Part shown: in pieces, positions 18,922 to 26,688 of the stretch
Layout of the letters: each line of letters opens with the position of its first letter
How positions within the stretch are numbered: position 1 is the stretch's first letter
DNA from: an uncultured Acidobacteriota bacterium
Lineage (GTDB): Bacteria > Acidobacteriota > Vicinamibacteria > Vicinamibacterales > CAVVIG01
DNA: 33,279 nucleotides
Reading direction: 5' to 3'
Assembly: GCA_902825985.1 (NCBI GenBank)
Contig: CADEDC010000062.1
Coordinates: 1-33,279, forward strand
Notes under the pieces: model-generated
Databases searched by the model: none
What the model saw: the letters and a program-made list of their open reading frames with translations, nothing else
What the model was told of the DNA's origin: nothing
Program-made: the position numbers and the translations under genes

Positions 18922-21282
18922 ATGGCCGGCACCAGAGCGGGCCGACGTCCGCCGAAGCGGGGCGTGCGAATCCGGGTGGCAGCGGTGTGGAAGCGCGCCT
19001 GGGTCCGAGCCGCCGCCGTCCTGGTGATCCTGCCGCTGGTCGCCGCCTGCTTCGCCGGCGGCTACTACTACGTCACGTTCGCCCGCATCATCGACGCCCG
19101 CCTGCACGGCGAGCGTGAACGCGTGCTGCCGCGCGTCTACGCCCGGCCGCTGGAGCTGCGCGCCGGGCAGTCGCTCACCGGCGCCCAACTCGTCGATCGC
19201 CTGAACGATCTCGGCTACACCGAGCGCGACGTGCCGTCGAGGCCGGGCGAGTTCGCTGTCGGTGCCGGCGCGGTCACCATCCTGGGACGGGCCGCCGAGT
19301 TGAAGGGACGGACGATCGACGTGTCGTTCGTGAAGCCGACTCCCCGGGTGCAGCGGGCCGCGAAACGTCCGCCGCCGCGGCCGTCCGACCGGGTCGAAGC
19401 GCTCCGTCTTGGCACCGAGGTCCGCGACCGCATCCTGCTGGATGCGCCGGTGCTCACGTCGATCATCACCGGCGGACGCGAGAAGCGACGGCCGGTCGCC
19501 CTGACGGCCATTCCCGAGCGGATGACCCAGGCGGTGCTGGCCATCGAGGACCGCCGGTTCTACGACCATCCCGGCGTCGACGTCATTCGCAGCATCGGCG
19601 CCATCGTCACCAACCTGCGCGGCGACACACCGTATCTCGTCGGCGGCAGCACCATCACCCAGCAGCTCGTGAAGAACTTCTTCCTCACGCCGGAGAAGTC
19701 GATCAAGCGCAAGGTGATGGAACAGCTGATGGCGCTCGTGCTCGAACGGCGGGCGTCGAAGGACGAAATCCTCGAGCTGTATCTGAACGACATCCCGCTC
19801 GGTCAGCGCGGCTCCTTCGGCATCCGCGGCGTATCGGAAGCGGCACGCCTCTTCTTCGGCAAGGACGTCAGCAACCTGTCGCTCGTCGAGGCGGCAACCA
19901 TCGCCGGCGTCATCCAGTCGCCGTCGGCGCTGAACCCCTTCAACAATCCGGAGCGCTGTCGCGAGCGCCGCAACGTCGTCATCCGGTCGATGGCGACGGC
20001 CGGCTATGTCACGCCGGAGATCGCGGACCAGGCGATCAAGGAGCCGCTGGTGCTCGTCCAGCGCGCGCTCGAATCCGAAGCACCCTACTTCGTCGACTAC
20101 GTCGGCCAGCAGCTGGAAGAACAGTACCCCGGTTTGACGACCACCACGAGCGAGGTGGTGGAGGTCTATACCACGCTCGACCTGCATCTCCAGCGGCTGG
20201 CGCTCGACGCCGTCCGCGACGGGCTGGCGAGCGTCGACAAGCTGCTGTCGCGCCGCAAGCGGAAGGGACGGGCCGAGGCGGCGCTGCTCGCCGTCGACCC
20301 GCGCACCGGCGACATCGTGGCAATGGTCGGCGGCCGCTTCTACAACCAGTCGCAGTTCAATCGCGCGGTGACCTCCCGCCGCCAGCCGGGTTCGGTGTTC
20401 AAGCCGTTCGTCTTCCTGACCGCGTTCGAGCAGGCGCACGAGCTCGGCGCAACCGGGCTGTCCCCGGCGACGATTGTCGACGACAGCCAGACGGCCTGGG
20501 AGACGGCCGAAGGGCTGTGGGAACCGGCCAATTATGGCGACGAGTACGACGGGCCCATCACCTGGCGCCGGGCGCTCGCGCAGTCGCGCAACCTGGCGAC
20601 CATCAAGGTGGCCGAGCAGATCGGCTTCGATCAGGTGTCGGCGCTCTGGAAGCGGCTGGGTGTCGGCACGCCGGCGCGTCCGTACCCGTCGATCGCGCTC
20701 GGCGTCTTCGAAGCGACGCCGCTCGAGATGGCGACAGCCTATACGTTGTTCCCGAACCAGGGCGCCGTGCGACCGTTGCGCTCCCTGCTGCGGGTCTCGC
20801 GGGACGGTGACGACGTCACGCGCCCGTCGCCGCCGCCACGGCCGATCGCCCGGCCGGCCAGCGCCTATCTGGTGACCAGCATGATGCGCAGCGTGATGAA
20901 CGAGGGGACCGGCGCCGGCGCGCGCGGCCGCGGATTCAGACACGACGCCGCCGGCAAGACCGGCACGACCAACGACCTGCGTGATGCGTGGTTCGTCGGC
21001 TTCACACCCGAGCTGCTCACGGTCGTCTGGGTCGGCTTCGATGACAACCAACCGGTCGGGCTGTCGGGCGCCCAGGCCGCCCTCCCCATCTGGTCGCAGT
21101 TCATGGCCCGCGCCCTCGCCGGTCATCCGGACGTGTCGTTCCCGGCGCCGGAGGGGATTTCGTTCGTCGACGTCGACGCAGAAACCGGCAAACTGCCCGA
21201 ACCTGGATGCCCGACGATCATCACCGAGGCGTTCCTGGCCGGCTCCGAGCCGATCGACACCTGCGATCTGCACCGCTTCTGA
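18922..21282 (+). CDS. mrcB: Class A penicillin-binding protein (PBP1b-type peptidoglycan synthase)
   Basis: The 786-residue bifunctional enzyme polymerises and cross-links peptidoglycan in the periplasm. It has a short basic cytosolic tail, one signal-anchor helix (about 29-51), and a UB2H-like region (about 65-140). The GT51 transglycosylase follows, with AIEDRRFYDHPGVD (catalytic E209) and GGSTITQQLVKN (241-252). The transpeptidase shows SRRQPGSVFKPF (nucleophile S491, K494), SRN (555-557) and KTGTTND (679-685). These motifs are intact, so both activities are expected. The UB2H region suggests a PBP1b-type protein that is activated by an outer-membrane lipoprotein in enteric bacteria; that partner is not visible here. 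ATG at 18922 follows the bshC stop by 3 bases. Confidence 0.94.
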   Translation: MAGTRAGRRPPKRGVRIRVAAVWKRAWVRAAAVLVILPLVAACFAGGYYYVTFARIIDARLHGERERVLPRVYARPLELRAGQSLTGAQLVDRLNDLGYTERDVPSRPGEFAVGAGAVTILGRAAELKGRTIDVSFVKPTPRVQRAAKRPPPRPSDRVEALRLGTEVRDRILLDAPVLTSIITGGREKRRPVALTAIPERMTQAVLAIEDRRFYDHPGVDVIRSIGAIVTNLRGDTPYLVGGSTITQQLVKNFFLTPEKSIKRKVMEQLMALVLERRASKDEILELYLNDIPLGQRGSFGIRGVSEAARLFFGKDVSNLSLVEAATIAGVIQSPSALNPFNNPERCRERRNVVIRSMATAGYVTPEIADQAIKEPLVLVQRALESEAPYFVDYVGQQLEEQYPGLTTTTSEVVEVYTTLDLHLQRLALDAVRDGLASVDKLLSRRKRKGRAEAALLAVDPRTGDIVAMVGGRFYNQSQFNRAVTSRRQPGSVFKPFVFLTAFEQAHELGATGLSPATIVDDSQTAWETAEGLWEPANYGDEYDGPITWRRALAQSRNLATIKVAEQIGFDQVSALWKRLGVGTPARPYPSIALGVFEATPLEMATAYTLFPNQGAVRPLRSLLRVSRDGDDVTRPSPPPRPIARPASAYLVTSMMRSVMNEGTGAGARGRGFRHDAAGKTGTTNDLRDAWFVGFTPELLTVVWVGFDDNQPVGLSGAQAALPIWSQFMARALAGHPDVSFPAPEGISFVDVDAETGKLPEPGCPTIITEAFLAGSEPIDTCDLHRF

Positions 21283-21294
21283 TCCACGTCTGCC

Positions 21295-21334
21295 GTCGGG
21301 CTGCCCGCCGGCCGAACCGGCATCACCGCCCGAC
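21295..21334 (+). terminator. Nested stem-loop after the penicillin-binding protein gene
   Basis: GTCGGGC (21295-21301) pairs with GCCCGAC (21328-21334). Inside it GCCGG (21307-21311) pairs with CCGGC (21317-21321). It begins 12 bases after the stop codon and precedes the next gene by about 65 bases, as expected for a terminator, but it lacks a T-run. Confidence 0.35.
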
Positions 21335-21383
21335 TCGCGAACGGCCGCGACCGGCGCGGCTGGCCTGGACGCCGGCGATCGTT

Positions 21384-21389
21384 CATAAT
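21384..21389 (+). promoter_or_regulatory. -10 box of the xdhC-like gene
   Basis: CATAAT lies 9 bases before the ATG at 21399 in otherwise GC-rich sequence. With normal -10 to start-site spacing, transcription would begin at or within a few bases of the start codon, giving a leaderless mRNA. No good -35 element is seen. Confidence 0.4.
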
Positions 21390-21398
21390 CCGACACGT

Positions 21399-22259
21399 AT
21401 GAATCAGGAAGTCTTTGCCGCCGTGGCCGACGCCCTCGAACGTGGCGAGCCGGCCGCCCTGGTCACCATCGTGTCGACAATCGGCTCCACCCCTCAGCGG
21501 GTCGGCGCCAAGATGCTCGTCTTCGGCGATGGCCGGATGGTGGGGACGATTGGCGGCGGCTGTTACGAGAACGACGCCTTCTGGAAGGCGCGCGAAGCCA
21601 TCACCCACCGCCGCCCGCAGTTGATCAAGTACGAACTCTCGGACGACTTCGCTCAGGAAACCGGGCTCATCTGCGGCGGCCAGATGGAGGTGTACATCGA
21701 GCCGATCGAGCCGTCGCCTGAGCTGTATGTCATCGGGGCCGGCCACGTCGGCTACCATCTGGTCCAGCTGGCGCAGACCTGCGGCTTCAAGATTCACGTC
21801 ATCGACGACCGCGAGAAGTTTGCCAATCGCGAGCGGTTCCCCGATGCCGACGAGGTGATTGCCGACGACATCCCGGGGTGGATTGAGAAGACCGCCATCC
21901 CGCCCCATGCTTACGTCGTCATCGTCACGCGCGGCCACAACAACGACCTCGACGCGCTGCGCGCCCTGGCACCGCGCGATCTCCGCTACCTCGGGCTGAT
22001 TGGCAGCCGCGCCAAGGTCGCTCGCATCTACGACGCACTGCGCGACGAGGGGATGTCAGCCGAGCGGCTGAGGAGCGTCCATGCCCCGATCGGGCTCGAG
22101 ATCGGCGCCGTCACCCCGCAGGAGATCGCCGTGAGCATCCTGGCCGAACTGATCGCGGTGAAGCACGGCAAGGTGAAGAGCCGCGACGCTGCCGACCTGA
22201 CGATGCAATGGAACAACCTGAAGCCGAAGCCGGAAAAGCCGGTTCCCGTCGAGGGTTAG
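21399..22259 (+). CDS. XdhC/CoxI-family molybdoenzyme maturation protein
   Basis: The 286-residue protein has the two-part XdhC layout. The N-terminal domain shows ALVTIVSTIGSTPQRVGAKMLVF and GTIGGGCYENDAFW, followed by GLICGGQMEVYIEP with the conserved C92-G-G. The C-terminal Rossmann domain has LYVIGAGHVGYHLVQLAQ (109-126) and IDDREKFANRERFP, then GLIGSRAKVARI and HAPIGLEIGAVTPQEIAVSILAELIAVKHGK. XdhC proteins bind and sulfurate molybdenum cofactor for insertion into xanthine dehydrogenase-type or CO dehydrogenase-type enzymes. No such enzyme gene lies in this window, so its client is elsewhere. I chose ATG at 21399 because the homologous region starts there; the frame is open further upstream without family-like sequence. 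Confidence 0.9.
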   Translation: MNQEVFAAVADALERGEPAALVTIVSTIGSTPQRVGAKMLVFGDGRMVGTIGGGCYENDAFWKAREAITHRRPQLIKYELSDDFAQETGLICGGQMEVYIEPIEPSPELYVIGAGHVGYHLVQLAQTCGFKIHVIDDREKFANRERFPDADEVIADDIPGWIEKTAIPPHAYVVIVTRGHNNDLDALRALAPRDLRYLGLIGSRAKVARIYDALRDEGMSAERLRSVHAPIGLEIGAVTPQEIAVSILAELIAVKHGKVKSRDAADLTMQWNNLKPKPEKPVPVEG

Positions 22260-22270
22260 CGGCGCGACCC

Positions 22271-22293
22271 AGCCGCCGGGCGGGCCGGCGGTT
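22271..22293 (+). terminator. Hairpin after the xdhC-like gene
   Basis: CCGCCGG (22273-22279) and CCGGCGG (22285-22291) are exact complements around loop GCGGG, and flanking A-T and G-T pairs can extend the stem to 9. It starts 12 bases after the stop codon. Only two T residues follow, so it is a terminator candidate without the classical tail. Confidence 0.5.
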
Positions 22294-22455
22294 ACTGAGG
22301 GACCCGGTGACTGGCGGCCGATTCGTCAGTTCTGCCGCCGGATGCCCGCCCCGGCGCGGTGCCCGCGGCCGGCGTGCGGTTCGCGGAGCCTGGACTCGCC
22401 GTGTTCAGGGGTGGCGCTGCGCGGTTGCATCGACCGTGGGCCGCGAGCTTCGTTG

Positions 22456-22461
22456 TATACT
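22456..22461 (+). promoter_or_regulatory. -10 box of the hrcA-grpE-dnaJ operon
   Basis: TATACT lies 30 bases upstream of the hrcA ATG and directly abuts the variant CIRCE repeat, so HrcA bound there would block RNA polymerase. I found no good -35 at the standard distance; TTGCAT at 22425-22430 is too far away. Confidence 0.5.
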
Positions 22462-22486
22462 GGCAGTCGCGGACTTCGACTGCTAA
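22460..22486 (+). promoter_or_regulatory. CIRCE-like operator for HrcA
   Basis: The left arm CTGGCAGTC (22460-22468), a 9-base spacer and the right arm GACTGCTAA (22478-22486) reproduce the CIRCE design, whose consensus is TTAGCACTC-N9-GAGTGCTAA. The arms here carry G/C swapped symmetrically at one position (CAGTC/GACTG instead of CACTC/GAGTG), and the left arm has two further changes. Seven of nine positions are symmetric. Position just before hrcA and overlapping the -10 box supports autoregulation by HrcA. Confidence 0.75.
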
Positions 22487-22491
22487 ACGCC

Positions 22492-23526
22492 ATGGACAAC
22501 GAACGCGCCAGACGCATTCTCGCCGCGCTCGTCCGGGAGTACATCGCCTCGGGCGAGCCGGTGCCGTCTTCGCTGCTGGTCAGCCTGGCCGGCATCGGCG
22601 TCTCGTCCGCGACCGTGCGAAGCATCCTGGCCCGGCTGGAAGACGAGGGCTTCGTCCAGCAGCCGCACACCTCAGCCGGTCGCATCCCGACCGACCGCGG
22701 CTACCGCTTCTACGTCGATCTGCTGCTCGAAGCCCGACGGCCGCCGCGCGCCGCGCAGGTGGTCGAGGCGCAGCTGCGGCGCGACGGCAGCGGCGGCTCG
22801 CTGGTCGACTCGGTGCTGAGCCAGGCCTCGCACGTCGTCTCCCAGGCCTCCAGGCACGTCGGCTTCGCGCTGCGCCCGACGCATGCCGCGGCCGTCTTCG
22901 ATCGTGTGGAGTTCGTGCCGCTCACCTCGACGCGCGTGCTGGTCGTGCTGGTCGCCCGCGGCGGCCATGTCATCCAGAAGGTCATCGATGTCCAGGAGCC
23001 GCTGGGTGCCGTCGAACTGCGTCATGCGGCGAACTACCTGAATGAAGAGTTTCACGGCTTGCCGCTCCACCGGGCCCGGGAAGCGGTGCTGGAGCGGATG
23101 AACGAGGAGCGGTCGCTCTACGACGAGCTGCTCGCCCGCGCCTTGCGGCTGGCCACCTCGACGTTTTCGGATCTGGCCGAGGAGCAGGGCCTGTACGTGG
23201 ATGGCGCCGCCTCCCTGCTCGGCAAGGATCAGGGGCTGACACTCGACACGCTGCACGCGCTGCTGCAGATGATCGAAGAGAAGCAGCGCCTCGTGCGGCT
23301 GCTCAACGAGTACATCGACGGTCCAGGCCTGACCGTCGTCATCGGCGCCGAGCATCCGGACCCGAGCCTACGCTCGTTCAGCCTCGTGGCCTCCACCTAC
23401 GAGGATGCGGCGGGCACGGGGACGGTGGGCGTCATCGGCCCGACGCGGATGCGGTATTCACGGGCCATCACGGTCGTCGATGCCGCCGCGCAGGCCGTGA
23501 CACGCGTCTTGCGCAATCAGAATTAG
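22492..23526 (+). CDS. hrcA: Heat-inducible transcription repressor HrcA
   Basis: The 344-residue DNA-binding repressor controls heat-shock genes through CIRCE operators and is kept folded by GroEL in studied bacteria. The N-terminal winged helix shows LAALVREYIASGEPVPSSLL and SSATVRSILARLEDEGFVQQPHTSAGRIPTDRGYRFYVD (about 43-81), a hallmark of the family. The remaining part contains the dimerisation region and an RVLVVLVARGGHVIQKVID segment, ending with VGVIGPTRMRYSRAITVVDAAAQAV. I chose ATG at 22492; the frame is open 150 bases upstream but that stretch overlaps the CIRCE site and is unlike the family. It leads the operon with grpE and dnaJ. Confidence 0.95.
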   Translation: MDNERARRILAALVREYIASGEPVPSSLLVSLAGIGVSSATVRSILARLEDEGFVQQPHTSAGRIPTDRGYRFYVDLLLEARRPPRAAQVVEAQLRRDGSGGSLVDSVLSQASHVVSQASRHVGFALRPTHAAAVFDRVEFVPLTSTRVLVVLVARGGHVIQKVIDVQEPLGAVELRHAANYLNEEFHGLPLHRAREAVLERMNEERSLYDELLARALRLATSTFSDLAEEQGLYVDGAASLLGKDQGLTLDTLHALLQMIEEKQRLVRLLNEYIDGPGLTVVIGAEHPDPSLRSFSLVASTYEDAAGTGTVGVIGPTRMRYSRAITVVDAAAQAVTRVLRNQN

Positions 23527-23540
23527 GCACAACGGACATC

Positions 23541-24050
23541 ATGGCTGACGAACACACTCAGGGCCCCGCGGGGTCGCCCACGGATGGCGATCCGTCGCCG
23601 GCCGAATCGCCGGACCTCGCCAAGCTGCGGACGGAACGTGACGATCTCTACGACCGGCTCCTGCGGAAGACGGCGGAGTTCGACAACTACCGCCGGCGTG
23701 TCGAGCGCGAGCGCCGGGAACACGCCGACCAGTCGATCGTCGACTTGCTGCTCGATCTGCTCCTCATCGTCGACGACTTCGAGCTGGCGCTCGGCGTCGA
23801 GACCGCCGACACCTCGTACCGCAAAGGCGTCGAGCTCATCTACGCCAAGCTGACCGACATGCTGCGCCGCCAGGGCGTGAAGCCCATCGACGCGGTCGGC
23901 AGGGACTTCGATCCCAACGTCCACCAGGCGGTGTCTCAGGAGGAGAGCGCCGCCCACCGCGACGGCGAGGTGATGAGCGAACTGCGCCGCGGCTACATGA
24001 AGGGCGAACGCCTTCTGCGTCCGGCGATGGTGAAGGTGGCCAAGGCGTGA
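23541..24050 (+). CDS. grpE: Nucleotide exchange factor GrpE
   Basis: The 169-residue cytosolic co-chaperone releases ADP from DnaK. It has an acidic, disordered N terminus (1-30), a long dimeric helix with [33 protein letters not shown], and the C-terminal beta domain with [25 protein letters not shown] and [24 protein letters not shown]. These are standard GrpE signatures. It begins 14 bases after hrcA, and its TGA overlaps the dnaJ GTG, which indicates coupled translation. Confidence 0.96.
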   Translation: MADEHTQGPAGSPTDGDPSPAESPDLAKLRTERDDLYDRLLRKTAEFDNYRRRVERERREHADQSIVDLLLDLLLIVDDFELALGVETADTSYRKGVELIYAKLTDMLRRQGVKPIDAVGRDFDPNVHQAVSQEESAAHRDGEVMSELRRGYMKGERLLRPAMVKVAKA

Positions 24051-25195
24051 GCAAGCGCGACTACTACGAGGTGCTCGGCGTCGCCAAGACCGCCAGCGAA
24101 GCCGAACTGAAGAGCGCCTACCGCAAGCTGGCGCTGAAGCACCACCCGGACCGCAATCCCGGCGACAAGGCGGCGGAAGACCTGTTCAAGGAGGCGGCGG
24201 AGGCGTACGGCGTGCTCGCCGACGCCGACAAGCGGGCCGCCTACGACCGCTTCGGCCATGCCGGGGTGCGCGGCAGCGCCGGCGGCGGGCCAGGATTCGA
24301 CCCGAGCGTCTTCAACGAGTTCGGCGACTTCGCCGACATCCTCGGGAACATGTTCGGCTTCGGCGACATGTTCGGGGGCGGCCGACGCCGCGGCGGTCCG
24401 CAGCGCGGCGCCGACCTCCGCTACGACCTCGAGATCTCGTTCGAAGAGGCGGCGAGCGGCGCCGAGACGGCCATCCAGATTCCGCGGCAGGAGTCATGCG
24501 AGACCTGCACGGGGTCGGGTGCTGCGCCCGGGAGCAGTCCGACGCAATGCGCCCAGTGCCACGGCCAGGGCCAGGTGCGCTTCCAGCAGGGCTTCTTCAC
24601 CGTCGCCCGTACCTGTCCGGCCTGCCGCGGTCTCGGCAAGACCATCAGCAAGCCGTGCCCGACGTGCCATGGCGCCGGCCGGGTGAACAAGGAACGCAAG
24701 ATCACCGTCAAGATTCCCGCCGGCATCGCCACCGGCCAGCAGCTCAGACTGCAGAACGAAGGCGAGTCGGGGGCCGCCGGTGGACCGGCCGGGCATCTCT
24801 ACGTTGTCGTCCACGTCCAGGAGCACGAGTTCTACAAGCGCGACGGCGTCAACCTGTTCTGCGAAATCCCGGTCAACTTCACGACGCTGGCGCTCGGCGG
24901 CGACATCACGGTACCGACCCTCGACGGGCACGAGGCCGTGAAGGTCCCTGAAGGGACGCAGACCGGCACCACCCTCCGGATCAAGGGCAAGGGGATGCCG
25001 GAGATCGGCACCAAGCACCGCGGCGATCTGTATGCCACGGTGCAGGTGCAGACGCCGAAGAAGCTGAACAAGGAGCAGCGCCATCTGCTCGAGCAGCTCG
25101 CGAAGCTGCTGCCGAAGGAGAAGTTCGAACCGCGCATTCACGACGGCGAGGACGAGCGCAACCTGTTCGACCGCGTGAAGGACATGTTCGGCTAG
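24047..25195 (+). CDS. dnaJ: Chaperone DnaJ (Hsp40)
   Basis: The 382-residue type I J-protein stimulates DnaK ATPase and presents substrates. The J domain (1-70) has HPD at 33-35. A Gly/Phe-rich region (about 70-118) follows. The zinc-finger region has four C-x-x-C-x-G-x-G repeats beginning at C151, C168, C190 and C204. The C-terminal substrate-binding domains extend to about 360. The start is GTG at 24047, overlapping grpE by 4 bases. No dnaK gene lies between grpE and dnaJ or anywhere in this window, so the partner must be encoded elsewhere. Confidence 0.97.
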   Translation: MSKRDYYEVLGVAKTASEAELKSAYRKLALKHHPDRNPGDKAAEDLFKEAAEAYGVLADADKRAAYDRFGHAGVRGSAGGGPGFDPSVFNEFGDFADILGNMFGFGDMFGGGRRRGGPQRGADLRYDLEISFEEAASGAETAIQIPRQESCETCTGSGAAPGSSPTQCAQCHGQGQVRFQQGFFTVARTCPACRGLGKTISKPCPTCHGAGRVNKERKITVKIPAGIATGQQLRLQNEGESGAAGGPAGHLYVVVHVQEHEFYKRDGVNLFCEIPVNFTTLALGGDITVPTLDGHEAVKVPEGTQTGTTLRIKGKGMPEIGTKHRGDLYATVQVQTPKKLNKEQRHLLEQLAKLLPKEKFEPRIHDGEDERNLFDRVKDMFG

Positions 25196-25205
25196 ACGCC
25201 CATCG

Positions 25206-25808
25206 ATGGCGCCTCCCCGTTCCACTGAGCCGCGCAACTTCGGACTCACCGTCCTCGGACTCTGGCTGCTGATGGCGGTGGGATTCGGCGCGTCGGGCAT
25301 CCTGCCGACGCTGCCGATGCCGGCGCCGCCGCTGATTCTCGCGGCGCTCACGGCGTTCGCGCTCGTCCTCGGCCTTCGCTCGCCGTTGCGCGGCTGGATT
25401 GCGATGCTCGATCCGCGTTGGCTCGTCGCCGTCCACCTCACCCGCTTCGTCGGCTTCTATTTCCTCGTCCTCTACGATCGCGGGGAGCTGCCGCGGGGTC
25501 CCGGCCTCTATGGCGGCTGGGGCGACATCGTCGTCGCGACATTGGCGGTGCTGGTGCTGCTGTTCACCGGCCCGCTGCTCACGGCCCGCGAGCGGTTGAT
25601 CCTCGCCGTGTGGAACGTGCTCGGGCTCGCCGGCATCCTCGTCGTCACCGCTGCCGCGGCGCGGGCGTGGCTCGCCGATCCGGGCTCGATGGCCGCCCTG
25701 CTTCGCCTGCCGCTCAGCCTGCTGCCGACCTATGTCGTACCACTGGTCCTCGCCACCCACGTGCTGCTGTTCGTCCGGCTGCGGGCGGCGCCGCCGCCGT
25801 CCCCCTGA
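25206..25808 (+). CDS. Integral membrane protein of unknown function
   Basis: The 200-residue protein has about six hydrophobic segments (near 13-33, 37-57, 75-92, 108-126, 131-150 and 168-190) and a short Pro/Ala-rich C-terminal tail. I do not recognise the family, and no catalytic motif stands out. Polar points inside or next to helices include HLTR near 78-81 and YDRGELPRG near 92-100. It lies 10 bases after dnaJ and 8 bases before prmA in the same direction, so it is probably part of the heat-shock transcription unit. Tight spacing and the coherent hydrophobic pattern support a real gene. Confidence 0.75.
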   Translation: MAPPRSTEPRNFGLTVLGLWLLMAVGFGASGILPTLPMPAPPLILAALTAFALVLGLRSPLRGWIAMLDPRWLVAVHLTRFVGFYFLVLYDRGELPRGPGLYGGWGDIVVATLAVLVLLFTGPLLTARERLILAVWNVLGLAGILVVTAAAARAWLADPGSMAALLRLPLSLLPTYVVPLVLATHVLLFVRLRAAPPPSP

Positions 25809-25816
25809 CCGCACCC

Positions 25817-26680
25817 ATGTTGTACGCTGCCCTGCTCGTCTCCGGCGTCGATGACGAATTCGCACTCGCGGCGGTCGACGACTTCGCCCCCGTGGCGGCC
25901 CAGCCGTCGGACGCCGGCGTCACCATCTACTTCCCGTCATCCGCCCAGCGCGACAATGCCCGCCAGGCGCTCGTGATCGCGTTTCCGGGAGCCGCCGTCG
26001 CGCCCGTGGATGTCGATGACGAGGACTGGGCTCGGCGCTCCCAGGAACATCTCGGCCCCATCGTCGTCGGGCGCGTCACCGTGAAGCCGGGTGACAGCGA
26101 CCGCGCCGCCGATACCGCGACCGCGCAGCGGCCCGGCGCGGCCGGCCCGGTGGAGGTGGTCATCCAGGCGTCGATGGGCTTCGGCACCGGCCATCATGCC
26201 ACCACGCGGCTGTGCCTGGCCGCGCTGCAGCGGCTCGAGCGCGACGGTCGCCTGGTCGGGCGCGTGGTGCTGGACGTCGGGACCGGTTCGGGCGTGCTGG
26301 CGCTCGCGGCGCGCGCTCTCGGTGCGCGGCGTGCCATCGGCCTCGACTACGACCCCGACGCGATCGCCAGCGCCCAGCAGAACCTGCCGCTGAACCCCAA
26401 CCTGGACGCGGTCGAATTCCGCCTGTTCGACCTCACGACCGAGCCGCTCCTCCCAGCTGACGTCGTCGCTGCGAACCTGACGGGCGCCCTGCTCTGCCGG
26501 ACCGCGCCGCTGTTGCTCGGTGCGGTGGCGGACGGAGGGACGCTCATTCTGAGCGGCGTGCTGGACAGCGAGCGGGCTGCCGTCGTGAGTGCGTTCGCGC
26601 CGTTCCACGTGACCTGGGAACGTCGCGAGGACGAATGGGTGGCGTTCTGTTTCAACCCTCCGGCCGCCGGATCGGTCTAA
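25817..26680 (+). CDS. prmA: Ribosomal protein L11 methyltransferase
   Basis: The 287-residue SAM-dependent enzyme trimethylates ribosomal protein L11. The N-terminal part (1-90) is the L11-recognition domain, with the family's DEDWARRSQEHLGPIVVGRVTV. The catalytic domain has MGFGTGHHATTRLCLAAL (120-137), VLDVGTGSGVLALAA (151-165) binding SAM, and GLDYDPDAIASAQQN. The usual NILA-type motif appears as AANLTGALL (218-226). Between 95 and 110 lies an Ala-rich insert. I chose ATG at 25817 because the family N terminus begins there; the frame is open much further upstream through the membrane-protein gene in another reading frame. Confidence 0.93.
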   Translation: MLYAALLVSGVDDEFALAAVDDFAPVAAQPSDAGVTIYFPSSAQRDNARQALVIAFPGAAVAPVDVDDEDWARRSQEHLGPIVVGRVTVKPGDSDRAADTATAQRPGAAGPVEVVIQASMGFGTGHHATTRLCLAALQRLERDGRLVGRVVLDVGTGSGVLALAARALGARRAIGLDYDPDAIASAQQNLPLNPNLDAVEFRLFDLTTEPLLPADVVAANLTGALLCRTAPLLLGAVADGGTLILSGVLDSERAAVVSAFAPFHVTWERREDEWVAFCFNPPAAGSV

Positions 26681-26688
26681 GCTGACAT

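Noticed and set aside
18850..21396. An 848-codon frame antisense to the penicillin-binding protein gene
   Set aside because: The plus-strand frame carries all PBP motifs; the antisense frame shows no domain.
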